A DNA stretch of 44,249 bases from Bacteroidales bacterium. Lineage in GTDB: Bacteria > Bacteroidota > Bacteroidia > Bacteroidales > Muribaculaceae. The translations under genes and the position numbers were made by a program. This document shows positions 1 through 8,351 of the stretch, in pieces. Where the stretch lies: the NCBI GenBank assembly GCA_004555955.1, contig SFJG01000008.1, forward strand, positions 1-44,249, in the 5' to 3' direction. Positions within the stretch are counted from its first letter, which is position 1. Each line of letters begins with the position of its first letter. The notes beneath the pieces are model-generated. The model was not told where the DNA came from. It was given only the letters and a program-made list of their open reading frames with translations, and did not search any database.

Positions 1-90
1 TCGCCATTCTTCTTTAGTCAATGCAAATTTAGTAGTTTTCTTCCAAATTATAACAATTTTTTACAAGAATAATTTGAAAAATGAACATAG

Positions 91-167
91 TATCTCCGAC
101 GCTGAGCATGGGGTTACCCATTATTGCAGTCTCTCCGAGACAGCCGAGTGGTATGCTAAGTCGGAGA
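91..167. repeat. Palindromic element with nested hairpins upstream of ispD
   Basis: An 8-bp arm TCTCCGAC (93-100) pairs with GTCGGAGA (160-167), and a second arm AGCAT (105-109) pairs with ATGCT (153-157). Inside lie a hairpin GTCTC-TCC-GAGAC (129-141) and a small GGG/CCC pair (110-118). About 27 bp further on is another hairpin, GCGCC-TAC-GGCGC (194-206). The minus strand is open as a 60-codon frame over 29-211, but nothing in it looks like a protein domain. The nested layout suggests a small structured or MITE/REP-like repeat; whether it recurs in the genome cannot be seen here. Confidence 0.45.
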
Positions 168-212
168 CTTTGCACACCTCTAACCTGTTTACCGCGCCTA
201 CGGCGCTTCAAA

Positions 213-244
213 TTTGCTATTTCCTAAGAAATTCACTAACTTCG
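213..244 (+). promoter_or_regulatory. Candidate promoter for ispD-recG
   Basis: A TTTG box at 213-216 is followed after 20 bp by TAACTTCG at 237-244, one mismatch from the Bacteroidetes -7 box TAnnTTTG. It would start RNA near 251, about 13 nt before the ispD start codon. Confidence 0.45.
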
Positions 245-263
245 CAACCTTAATAAGAGAGAG

Positions 264-941
264 ATGAAAAAGTATGCCATAATCGTAGCAGGCGGCTCGG
301 GGAGTCGATTCGGCTCGACGTTGCCCAAACAGTTCGCCCTCCTCGGCGGCGAACCGGTACTGATGCGCACCATCCGCGCATTTCACGCTTACGACCCACA
401 CACCGACATAATAGTAGCCCTACCGACCGAGCACATATCGCTCTGGAACGACCTGTGCCGACAGCACGACTTTCGCATCAGCGTGACCATCGTCGAAGGC
501 GGCGCAAGTCGCTACGAATCGGTCAAGAATGCCCTATCAGCCATCGAAAGCAGCGACGGCATTGTGGCAGTACACGACGGAGCGCGCCCGTTGGTGACGG
601 AGCGCATCATTGCCGACGGATTCGACACGGCAGAGCGCACCGGCACGGCAATTCCAGTAGTGGCGGTGACCGACACCATCCGCCAACTCGACCGCACAGG
701 GAGCCACACCGTCAACCGCGAGTCGCTCGTCGCCGTGCAAACGCCACAGGTGTTCAACCTGCGACTGTTGCGCGACGCCTACAGCACGCCGCCAAGCCCG
801 ATATTCACCGACGATGCCTCAGTGGTGGAATACCGCGGCAACGACGTGACGCTCTTTAAAGGCGACGTCGACAACATAAAAATCACCCACCCCAACGACC
901 TAAAAATAGCAGAACTGATTATCGCCGAACGTAATGGCTAA
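264..941 (+). CDS. ispD: 2-C-methyl-D-erythritol 4-phosphate cytidylyltransferase
   Basis: This enzyme transfers CMP from CTP to methylerythritol phosphate, the third step of the cytoplasmic MEP isoprenoid pathway. The 225-residue length is normal for IspD. The N-terminal nucleotide loop AGGSGSRFG (9-17) with the LPKQF lysine (20-24) is intact. VHDGARPLV (103-111), QTPQVF (159-164), TDDASVVE (182-189) and ITHPNDL (207-213) are the other family signatures. The ATG at 264 follows a purine-rich stretch (AAGAGAGAG) that may act as a weak ribosome site. Its last 8 bp overlap the start of recG, so the two genes are probably co-transcribed and translationally coupled. No functional link between isoprenoid synthesis and RecG is implied. 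Confidence 0.95.
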   Translation: MKKYAIIVAGGSGSRFGSTLPKQFALLGGEPVLMRTIRAFHAYDPHTDIIVALPTEHISLWNDLCRQHDFRISVTIVEGGASRYESVKNALSAIESSDGIVAVHDGARPLVTERIIADGFDTAERTGTAIPVVAVTDTIRQLDRTGSHTVNRESLVAVQTPQVFNLRLLRDAYSTPPSPIFTDDASVVEYRGNDVTLFKGDVDNIKITHPNDLKIAELIIAERNG

Positions 942-3024
942 AATCGAGAATATCGACATAAAATATCTCACCGGAGTAGGTCCGAAACGCGCCGAACTGC
1001 TCAACAAGCAACTCGACATCTACACCTATCGCGACCTGCTCTACTATTTTCCGTTTCGCTATGTTGACCGCAGCAAGATTTACCGCATCCGCGACATATC
1101 GGGCGAAATGCCGTACATACAAATCTGCGGACGGTTCATCAGTTTCAACACGGCAGGCGAAGGCGCCAAACGGCGTCTGCAAGCACTGTTTACCGACGGT
1201 TCGGGGACGATAGAGGTGGTGTGGTTCAATCGGTTGAAAGCCATCACCGATAGTTATCAGCCGGGCGTGGAATACATCCTTTTCGGCAAGCCCAACGTGT
1301 TCAACGGGCGATTCAGCCTCGCCCACCCCGAGGTGGAAGTCTACCGCCCGACGGCAGAGCCCAACGGCTTGCGCGGCATCTACAGCCTGACCGACACGCT
1401 CCACAAGCGCGGCTTCACGTCGAAAACCATCCAAACGCTCGTCCGAAACCTGTTCGACAAGGTAAAGACGCTACCCGAAACCCTGCCGAAATCAATCATC
1501 GACTCGTGCCGGCTCATTGGGCTCTACGACGCCCTGACGGCAGTGCACATGCCCTCGAACGTTCAGCAAATGCAGCAAGGCCGCTTCCGGCTGAAGTTTG
1601 AAGAACTATTCTACATCCAGCTCAACATACTGCGCTACACGCGCACGCGCAACGCCAAGAGCCGGGGCTACGTGTTCAGCCGCATCGGCGAAAACTTCAA
1701 CAACTTCTACTTCAACGTGTTGCCGTTCGCCTTGACCGGGGCGCAAAAGCGCGTGCTCAAAGAAATACGCGCCGACATGGGCAGCGGACGTCAGATGAAC
1801 CGACTGCTGCAAGGCGACGTCGGCAGCGGAAAGACCATCGTGGCGCTGATGTCGGCACTGATGGCTATCGACAACGGCTTCCAGGCATGCCTGATGGCGC
1901 CTACCGAAATCCTTGCCACACAGCACTATGAGTCGCTCAGCGAAATGGGCAAACGCATCGGCATCCGCATCGAACTGCTCACCGGCTCGACACGCAAACG
2001 CAAACGCGAAGATATACACGAAGGGCTGCTCTCGGGCGACATCGACATCCTCATCGGCACGCACGCCGTTATCGAAGATACGGTGAATTTCAACAACTTA
2101 GGGCTCGTCATCATCGACGAACAGCACCGCTTCGGCGTGGCACAACGCGCCAAGTTGTGGCAAAAGAGCGCCGTGCCGCCGCACATCCTCGTAATGACGG
2201 CGACGCCCATACCGCGCACGTTGGCAATGACCGTCTACGGCGACCTTGACGTGTCGGTCATCGACGAACTTCCCCCGGGTCGTAAGCCGATAGCCACGAT
2301 GCTCTACTACGAGAACAACCGCGAGCGAGTGAACGAGATGATTTTCAGAGAGTTGCGTGCCGGGCGGCAGATTTACATCGTGTATCCGCTAATCCAGGAA
2401 AACGAGAAATTAGACCTAAAATGCCTCGAAGAAGGCTATCAATACGTAGTCGACACGTTCTGCGACTACGGCGTTAGTTTCGTGCACGGCAAGATGAAGC
2501 CCGCCGACAAAGACGAGCAGATGCAACGCTTTGCCTCCGGCGAGACGCGCATTCTGGTAGCCACCACGGTAATCGAAGTGGGCGTCAACGTGCCCAATGC
2601 CACGGTAATGGTAATCGAAAATGCCGAGCGCTTCGGGCTGTCGCAACTGCATCAGCTGCGCGGACGCGTAGGTCGCGGCGCCGACCAGTCGTACTGCATC
2701 CTCATGTCGAAACACGAGACAACACGCGACACCCGTCGCCGATTGGAGATAATGACCGAAACCACCGACGGCTTCCAAATTGCCGAAGCCGACCTTCAAC
2801 TGCGCGGCCCCGGCGACCTCGAAGGCACGCAGCAGAGCGGCATAGCCTTTAATATGCGCATAGCCAACCTTGCCACCGACGGGCAAATACTCTCGATGGC
2901 ACGCGACTACGCAAACGAGCTGCTCGACGCCGACCCCGACATCAGTAAGCCGGAAAATGCCGTCGCCGCCGAACAGTTACGTCTGCTTTTCAGCAAAACA
3001 ATCGACTGGAGTCGGATAAGTTAG
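934..3024 (+). CDS. recG: ATP-dependent DNA helicase RecG
   Basis: RecG remodels stalled replication forks and branch-migrates Holliday junctions. The 696-residue protein has the wedge/OB-fold region (about 60-140) and then the superfamily 2 helicase core. Walker A GDVGSGKT is at 294-301, the DEQH Walker B box at 395-398 and motif III TATPIPRT at 422-429. The C-terminal lobe carries the arginine-finger motif QLRGRVGRG. Length and order match the family, with no truncation. The ATG at 934 lies inside the end of ispD in another frame. The gene converges on the ThiF-like gene, with only a small hairpin between them. Confidence 0.96.
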   Translation: MAKIENIDIKYLTGVGPKRAELLNKQLDIYTYRDLLYYFPFRYVDRSKIYRIRDISGEMPYIQICGRFISFNTAGEGAKRRLQALFTDGSGTIEVVWFNRLKAITDSYQPGVEYILFGKPNVFNGRFSLAHPEVEVYRPTAEPNGLRGIYSLTDTLHKRGFTSKTIQTLVRNLFDKVKTLPETLPKSIIDSCRLIGLYDALTAVHMPSNVQQMQQGRFRLKFEELFYIQLNILRYTRTRNAKSRGYVFSRIGENFNNFYFNVLPFALTGAQKRVLKEIRADMGSGRQMNRLLQGDVGSGKTIVALMSALMAIDNGFQACLMAPTEILATQHYESLSEMGKRIGIRIELLTGSTRKRKREDIHEGLLSGDIDILIGTHAVIEDTVNFNNLGLVIIDEQHRFGVAQRAKLWQKSAVPPHILVMTATPIPRTLAMTVYGDLDVSVIDELPPGRKPIATMLYYENNRERVNEMIFRELRAGRQIYIVYPLIQENEKLDLKCLEEGYQYVVDTFCDYGVSFVHGKMKPADKDEQMQRFASGETRILVATTVIEVGVNVPNATVMVIENAERFGLSQLHQLRGRVGRGADQSYCILMSKHETTRDTRRRLEIMTETTDGFQIAEADLQLRGPGDLEGTQQSGIAFNMRIANLATDGQILSMARDYANELLDADPDISKPENAVAAEQLRLLFSKTIDWSRIS

Positions 3025-3138
3025 GAGAAGAGGTAAGAGGTGAGAGTGGAGAGCGGAGACCGGGTAGGCGGTAGATTTGTTCCACACCCATGGAAGGTCG
3101 CACCAAGGCGCGACCCTACCCCGTTGATTTTAACCGAG
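3025..3138. repeat. Intergenic spacer with purine-rich stretch and GGTCGC hairpin
   Basis: The convergent gap between recG and the ThiF-like gene begins with a purine-rich stretch of imperfect GAGAGG/GTGAGAG repeats (about 3025-3065). It then holds a hairpin, GGTCGC (3096-3101) with GCGACC (3110-3115). No T-tract follows on either strand, so it is a poor intrinsic terminator. It resembles short interspersed spacer hairpins of Bacteroidetes chromosomes (inference). Confidence 0.4.
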
Positions 3139-3852
3139 TTAACCTAAGTCAACGACGTTGAACTGCATCGACAGAGCGTCGAAAGTAAACAAGCGGTTAG
3201 TCAGCAGGTCGCCGATTCCGGCGAGGAGCTTGATAGCCTCAGCGGCTTGCACCGTACCGGCAATGCCGGGAATAACGCCAAGGACACCGAAAGTAGCGCT
3301 GCTACGCGCCTCAATAGCCTCCGGGAAGACGTCGCGAAGCGTCACCGTGCCGGGCAGAATCGTCATGACGTTGCCCGTAAATTGATTGATAGAAGCGTGG
3401 ACGAGCGGTAGGCGATGCTCGACGCAAACGTCGTTGCAGAAATACTTGGTAGCGAGATTGTCGCTGGCATCGATGATTACGTCGTAGTTGTCGACGAGTT
3501 CTGCCGTGTCGGCATCGAAGCGTCGGGCAATGGCGTCGACCTGTAAGGCGGAATTCATCGCCCGCAGTCGACGGCTGAGCATTTCGACCTTCGGCTCGCC
3601 GACTTCAGCCTCGGTGTAAGCAATTTGTCGTTGTAGATTTGAAGTATCGACCTTGTCGAAGTCGATAATGCCGATGCGTCCAACACCGGCAGCTGCGAGA
3701 TAGATAGCCACCGGACAGCCGAGGCCGCCGGCACCAACAATAAGGACACTACCGCGCTGCAAACGTTGCTGCCCTTCTTCGCCCAATTCCGGGAGCATGA
3801 GGTGGCGTTTGTAGCGTTCGCGGTAGTCGTCGCTAATCGTTGTTGAATTCAT
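3139..3852 (-). CDS. ThiF/MoeB/HesA-family adenylyltransferase (E1-like)
   Basis: ThiF/MoeB enzymes adenylate the C-terminal glycine of a sulfur carrier such as ThiS or MoaD. The start RYKRHLMLPELG and the Rossmann loop GAGGLGCPVA followed by GIIDFD are clear, and DASDNLATKYF matches the ATP/Mg region. Both CxxC zinc pairs of classical MoeB/ThiF are absent. The region that normally holds the first pair reads GTVTLRDVFPEA, and the chain stops at VVDLG before the second pair would occur. No rhodanese domain or carrier gene is adjacent. I chose the ATG at 3852, which matches the family N-terminus; ATGs at 3861 and 3912 are also in frame. Any of these overlaps the end of hflX, so it is the last gene of that operon. 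The substrate is unknown. Confidence 0.82.
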   Translation of the reverse strand: MNSTTISDDYRERYKRHLMLPELGEEGQQRLQRGSVLIVGAGGLGCPVAIYLAAAGVGRIGIIDFDKVDTSNLQRQIAYTEAEVGEPKVEMLSRRLRAMNSALQVDAIARRFDADTAELVDNYDVIIDASDNLATKYFCNDVCVEHRLPLVHASINQFTGNVMTILPGTVTLRDVFPEAIEARSSATFGVLGVIPGIAGTVQAAEAIKLLAGIGDLLTNRLFTFDALSMQFNVVDLG

Positions 3853-5062
3853 TTTCGTCATATTTTTGAAACAAAAAGTCGTTGTAAGGGAATCGTTGAA
3901 TGTGCACCTCACGCGCCATTTCGTAGAGCCGGTGCTTCAATTCGTCGATGTTAAGACGCTCACGCGCCGAAATGAAAATACAGTTGTCGTTCATCTTCGC
4001 CATCCACGTCTGTTTGAGTTCGTCGAGCGGAATGTTTTCGCGCGAGCGGGGCGTCAGGTCGTCGTCGTCTTTCTTCTTATATGTGAAGGCGTCGATTTTG
4101 TTGAACACCATAAGCATAGGCTTGTCTTTCGACTGGCAAACGTCTTGCAGCGTTCGATTGACCACCTCGATTTGCTCCTCAAACTGCGGGTGCGAAATGT
4201 CGACCACGTGGACAAGAATATCGGCGTCGCGCACTTCGTCGAGCGTCGACTTGAACGAGTCGACCAAGTGAGTGGGCAGCTTGCGAATAAAGCCGATAGT
4301 GTCGGTAAGCAAGAATGGGAGGTTTTCGATAATAACCTTTCGCACCGTAGTGTCGAGGGTTGCGAAAAGCTTGTTTTCGGCGAAAACGTCCGACTTGCTG
4401 AGCAAGTTCATGAGCGTCGACTTGCCGACATTAGTGTATCCGACGAGGGCGATACGCGTAAGTTTTCCTCGATTTTTGCGTTGCATCGACTTTTGTCGGT
4501 CGATGTTTTTGAGTTCCGCCTTGAGGCGCGAAATCTTGTCGAGGATAATCCGTCGGTCCGTTTCAATCTGAGTTTCGCCCGGACCGCGCATACCGATACC
4601 GCCCCGCTGACGTTCGAGGTGAGTCCACATTCGCGTAAGTCGAGGCAGAAGGTATTGATACTGAGCGAGTTCGACCTGCGTACGCGCCGTAGCCGTCTGC
4701 GCCCGACGAGCAAAGATGTCGAGGATAAGCGTCGTGCGGTCGAGGATTTTCACCTTAAGTTCGTTTTCGATGTTTTGGACCTGCTTTGAGGTCAAATCGT
4801 CGTCGAACACCACGAGTTCGATGTCGTTATCCTCAACGAATTGCCTGATTTCGTCGAGTTTACCCTTACCCACGAAAGTGCGCGAGTTAGGGTAGTCGAT
4901 GCGTTGCAGAAAAGTTTTGACCGTTTGCGCACCGGCAGTCTCGGCGAGGAAGGCAAGTTCGCTGAGATATTCGTTGGCTTTCAACTCGCTCTGCGTCTGA
5001 GTAATAAGCCCGACGAGGACAGCGCGTTCGCCAACATAGTCCATTTTCGTTTTGTCAATCAT
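3833..5062 (-). CDS. hflX: Ribosome-associated GTPase HflX
   Basis: HflX is a GTPase that binds the large subunit and splits stalled or hibernating ribosomes after stress. The 409-residue protein has the HflX N-terminal domain, with VGKGKLDEI early on, then a helical linker containing GGIGMRGPGETQIETDRR (about 153-170). The G domain has G1 GYTNVGKST (about 208), G3 DTIGF and G4 NKID. The start at 5062 gives MIDKTKMDY; an internal Met at residue 7 (5044) is an alternative. It lies 6 bp downstream of tyrS and overlaps the ThiF-like gene, which argues for one transcript. Confidence 0.95.
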   Translation of the reverse strand: MIDKTKMDYVGERAVLVGLITQTQSELKANEYLSELAFLAETAGAQTVKTFLQRIDYPNSRTFVGKGKLDEIRQFVEDNDIELVVFDDDLTSKQVQNIENELKVKILDRTTLILDIFARRAQTATARTQVELAQYQYLLPRLTRMWTHLERQRGGIGMRGPGETQIETDRRIILDKISRLKAELKNIDRQKSMQRKNRGKLTRIALVGYTNVGKSTLMNLLSKSDVFAENKLFATLDTTVRKVIIENLPFLLTDTIGFIRKLPTHLVDSFKSTLDEVRDADILVHVVDISHPQFEEQIEVVNRTLQDVCQSKDKPMLMVFNKIDAFTYKKKDDDDLTPRSRENIPLDELKQTWMAKMNDNCIFISARERLNIDELKHRLYEMAREVHIQRFPYNDFLFQKYDENEFNND

Positions 5063-5068
5063 TCGTGA

Positions 5069-6361
5069 CTATTTCACGTTGATAAGATAGTAATTTTTCT
5101 TTCCGCGTTGCACGAGCAGATATTTGCCGTTGAGAAGGTCGTCGGTAGTAATAATCTTGTCGAAAGCGGTAAGTTTCTCCTTGTTGACCGACACGCCACC
5201 ACCTTGGACGAGTTTACGCATTTCGCCCTTAGAAGCGAAGATAGCCGCATGTTCGGCAAAAAGGTCGACCGCCTTAACACCGGCTTCGACCGTAGCGCGA
5301 GCCACCTCGAATTGAGGCACGCCCTCGAAAACGGCGAGAAGAGTGTCTTCGTCGATTTTGTGAAGCGTTTCGGCAGCAGCATTACCGAAGAGAATGCCCG
5401 AAGCCTCAACGGCTGCATTGTAGTCAGCCTCGGAGTGGACCATGCAAGTCACTTCCTTTGCCAAACGCTTCTGCAAGAGACGCAAATGCGGTGCGGCAGC
5501 ATGCTCGGCAATGAGCGATTCGATTTCTTCGCGGCTGATGAAAGTGAAGATTTTGATGTATTTCGCCGCGTCGTCATCGCTGACGTTGAGCCAGAACTGA
5601 TAGAACTTGTAGGGCGAGGTATAGCGCGGGTCGAGCCATACGTTGCCGCTCTCGGTTTTGCCGAATTTGCCGCCGTCGGCTTTAGTGATAAGCGGGCAAG
5701 TAAGGGCTAAGGCGTCGCCGCCGTTTTTGCGACGGATAAGCTCGGTGCCGGTAGTGATGTTACCCCATTGGTCGGAGCCGCCCATTTGGAGCTTACAGTT
5801 CTTGGTTTCGTAAAGGTGCAAGAAGTCGTAACCTTGCAGGAGTTGGTAGGTAAACTCGGTGAACGACAGACCGTCGCGAGCCTCGCCGTTGAGACGACGC
5901 TTTACGGAATCTTTCGCCATCATATAGTTGACGGTGATATGCTTGCCGATTTCGCGAGCGAAGTCGAGAAACGAGAAACCTTTCATCCAGTCGTAGTTGT
6001 TGACGAGTTCGGCGGCGTTGGGCGCATCCGAGTCGAAGTCGAGAAATTTCGACAATTGAGCCTTGATGCAAGCCTGATTGTGGCGCAAAGTCTCTTCGGT
6101 GAGGAGGTTGCGCTCAGCCGACTTACCCGACGGGTCGCCAATCATACCGGTAGCACCGCCGATAAGGGCGATGGGTTTATGCCCGCAACGCTGGAAGTGG
6201 CGGAGAATCATGACACTCACCAAGTGTCCGATATGCAAAGAGTCGGCAGTCGGGTCGATGCCCACGTAAGCCGTTGTCATTTCTTTTTTGAGTTGTTCTT
6301 CCGTGCCCGGCATCATGTCGTGAATCATGCCGCGCCATTTGAGTTCTTCTACGAAATTCAT
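5069..6361 (-). CDS. tyrS: Tyrosyl-tRNA synthetase
   Basis: This class I synthetase charges tRNA-Tyr. HIGH is at 43-46 and the KMSKS-equivalent KFGKT at 232-236. The tyrosine-pocket motif GGSDQWGN lies at about 194-201. A C-terminal S4 RNA-binding domain (about 355-430, GGGVSVN) is present. The 430-residue length is standard for bacterial TyrRS. It lies 19 bp downstream of a small lipoprotein gene and 6 bp upstream of hflX. No T-box or leader structure is seen, as expected outside Firmicutes. Confidence 0.97.
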   Translation of the reverse strand: MNFVEELKWRGMIHDMMPGTEEQLKKEMTTAYVGIDPTADSLHIGHLVSVMILRHFQRCGHKPIALIGGATGMIGDPSGKSAERNLLTEETLRHNQACIKAQLSKFLDFDSDAPNAAELVNNYDWMKGFSFLDFAREIGKHITVNYMMAKDSVKRRLNGEARDGLSFTEFTYQLLQGYDFLHLYETKNCKLQMGGSDQWGNITTGTELIRRKNGGDALALTCPLITKADGGKFGKTESGNVWLDPRYTSPYKFYQFWLNVSDDDAAKYIKIFTFISREEIESLIAEHAAAPHLRLLQKRLAKEVTCMVHSEADYNAAVEASGILFGNAAAETLHKIDEDTLLAVFEGVPQFEVARATVEAGVKAVDLFAEHAAIFASKGEMRKLVQGGGVSVNKEKLTAFDKIITTDDLLNGKYLLVQRGKKNYYLINVK

Positions 6362-6380
6362 ATCTATTGTCTGTTATTAA

Positions 6381-6803
6381 TTACCATTTTGTGAGGAAAT
6401 AAGTATACTCCACGCCGTCGGAGGCAGTGTAGCGTAGCACCTTGTCGCCACTTCGGCGGTCGACGGTGAAAACAAACTGCTTTTCGAGGTGAGAATAGTT
6501 GAGCAGCGACTGGAATGCCTCTTTAAACTCGACAGCCATCGTGCCGTCGTTTTCCTTCCAGTTGCCGTAGATGCTCGACGAACTGTTGCTTTCGGGAAAC
6601 GATTGGCATACGCGAATTACCGACGACTGGAAACTAAAGAACAAGTCGCCTCCGTAGTTAGGGTCGTCGACGCCGTCGACGGTGATGCGCGTCACCTTCC
6701 ACTGCCCGAACCAGGGACCGATGTCTCCGTTATTGTGCAAGCAACTGCCGAGCGTGAGCATTGCCACCAGGGCAACGAGCATATATGTAAGTTTTCTGTA
6801 CAT
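6381..6803 (-). CDS. Small lipoprotein, lipocalin-like
   Basis: This 140-residue protein has a type II signal peptide: a hydrophobic segment (about 8-17) followed by the lipobox LGSC with the lipidated cysteine at 21. The mature part begins with a short linker and then PWFGQWKVTRITVDG. This GxW strand pattern is typical of lipocalin-like calycin domains common in Bacteroidales lipoproteins, and the rest is mostly predicted beta strand. It is probably anchored to the outer membrane. It sits between the wzi-like gene (12 bp upstream) and tyrS (19 bp downstream). The ligand and role are unknown; the lipocalin call rests on strand pattern only. Confidence 0.8.
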   Translation of the reverse strand: MYRKLTYMLVALVAMLTLGSCLHNNGDIGPWFGQWKVTRITVDGVDDPNYGGDLFFSFQSSVIRVCQSFPESNSSSSIYGNWKENDGTMAVEFKEAFQSLLNYSHLEKQFVFTVDRRSGDKVLRYTASDGVEYTYFLTKW

Positions 6804-6815
6804 CTTCGTAAATCG

Positions 6816-8351
6816 TTAGCGAGTGAATAAATCGAACAATCTGTTATAACTAACCGAGAGGAGCACGCCGACATTGTTGCCAAGGAGATTGCCGCGGTCG
6901 ACGGCAAACTGCCCTTTGAGCGACAAGCCCTCGACCTGACGAAAGTTATAGATGCCTTCGAGCATAAACGAGGTGTCGTCGACCACCTCCAAGCGCGGGC
7001 AGCTGTACGTGCCCCACGACTTGCGGTAGGACAGCAACAAGCGGTATTTCAACGGCTTATATATACTGCCGTTGATGCCGACGTGGAAGCCGCGGATGCG
7101 GTTATCCAAGACCGACATAAAACCGTTGCGGTTATATATGGTCGATACGATGAACGGAGTGCCTTGCGACATACCCAAATTCATAAACGAATTGTAGCGG
7201 AAATTGTTGTAATAGTTGTCGCCGCCGGTAGCCTCGCCGTTCATCGACGAGTCGGGATTGTCGGCAGGCGCCCAGTGAGTCGGTCCGCTCTGGTTGGTAA
7301 AGTCGATATATTCGATAACGGCACTACGGACGAAGGCATCTTCCTTGCGGCTATCATACTCCAAGCCCCAAATTCCGTCGAAACCATTGAGTTTGCCTAT
7401 GCCCGTACCGTCTTCGTACGGCCACTGGAAATAAGCCTTAATTTCGGAATTGTTGCGCAGACGGTAGCGAGCCTGGAAGTCCCACGAGCCGAGCGTATTG
7501 CCATAGACATACTGCCTGTCGCCGAAGTTTTCGTCCGACGAGCCTTCGCGAAGAGTAAGGATACGGAAGAAGTCTTCAAACTTCACGTCGTAAGGCTCCG
7601 TGTCGGTAAGCACGCCGTTTCTATAAAAATAAGCCGTGCCGCCGAATTGCGAGAACACCTGCATACCGACTGTCGCCGAAAACGGCTTCGACGGCTTGGT
7701 GCGGAAATAGCAACTCTTGTAGTGCGTCCAAACGCCTTTATTGATGAACGAATTCAAGCGGTTATAGTGGTTTTCGAGCCAATCGTCTTGCTGATATTTG
7801 CCGTAGGCAATTTCGCCCTGAATCTGCACCCAACCGTTAGTAAACGGAATGTTTTGGAAGTCGACAAACCCGGCGCGCACTTCCGGTACGGGTCGCGCAT
7901 TGTTCGACTGCGAGAAGTCGCCCGAGCCGAGTTCGGTGTTGAACAGCGGCGAATGCAGTTCTTTCATACCTGCCGAGAGATATACGCCGCGATACTTGAC
8001 TTGCGCATACAATTGCTGAAGCCAGATAGCCGCGGGACCCTCGCTGCGCAACGTAGGCTTGCCGTCGGCATCGATGCGAGCGTAGTCGGCGTCGGAGGCG
8101 TACCCCGTAACGGCGTCGACGCCAAAGGAATAGCTAAACCGTCGAGAAAGGTCCAAATCTTTGGTAGCCTTCAGTCGAAACGCCGCCGTCTTGCCTTGAG
8201 TGACCACGCCACCGCAGTTCGACATTATATAATAAGGCGCAAGTTGACTGTCGCCGACCGTTCCGAAAATTTCGCCGGATACGTTCAGCGGCTCTTCGGC
8301 ACGGCTACACAGCCCGACAGCCACCAGACATAATAAAAGCAGTTTTCTCAT
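6816..8351 (-). CDS. Wzi-family outer-membrane capsule assembly protein
   Basis: This 511-residue protein has a Sec signal peptide (hydrophobic 3-15, likely cleavage after SRA). An aromatic-rich beta-barrel follows, with alternating strands such as YAQVKYRGVYLSAG, GWVQIQGEIAYG and YRLLLSYRKSWG, and a C-terminal strand ending in FDLFTR. The pattern matches the Wzi family, outer-membrane proteins that anchor or organise surface polysaccharide. No capsule biosynthesis genes are nearby, so the exact polymer is unknown. Its ATG overlaps the glsB stop by 4 bp (ATGA), implying translational coupling to the lipid genes and a shared envelope role. Confidence 0.82.
   Translation of the reverse strand: MRKLLLLCLVAVGLCSRAEEPLNVSGEIFGTVGDSQLAPYYIMSNCGGVVTQGKTAAFRLKATKDLDLSRRFSYSFGVDAVTGYASDADYARIDADGKPTLRSEGPAAIWLQQLYAQVKYRGVYLSAGMKELHSPLFNTELGSGDFSQSNNARPVPEVRAGFVDFQNIPFTNGWVQIQGEIAYGKYQQDDWLENHYNRLNSFINKGVWTHYKSCYFRTKPSKPFSATVGMQVFSQFGGTAYFYRNGVLTDTEPYDVKFEDFFRILTLREGSSDENFGDRQYVYGNTLGSWDFQARYRLRNNSEIKAYFQWPYEDGTGIGKLNGFDGIWGLEYDSRKEDAFVRSAVIEYIDFTNQSGPTHWAPADNPDSSMNGEATGGDNYYNNFRYNSFMNLGMSQGTPFIVSTIYNRNGFMSVLDNRIRGFHVGINGSIYKPLKYRLLLSYRKSWGTYSCPRLEVVDDTSFMLEGIYNFRQVEGLSLKGQFAVDRGNLLGNNVGVLLSVSYNRLFDLFTR

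Noticed and set aside
29..211. 60-codon minus-strand frame at the left edge
   Set aside because: It covers the palindromic element, has no domain-like pattern and no matching ribosome site or promoter, so I treat it as repeat-derived noise.
3866..4789. 307-codon plus-strand frame antisense to hflX
   Set aside because: HflX on the other strand has all GTPase motifs. The antisense frame is rich in V, R, F and H, as expected from reverse-reading a GC-biased gene.
7083..8333. 416-codon plus-strand frame antisense to the wzi-like gene
   Set aside because: The minus-strand product has a signal peptide and barrel strands. The antisense product shows no motif and stays open because of codon bias.
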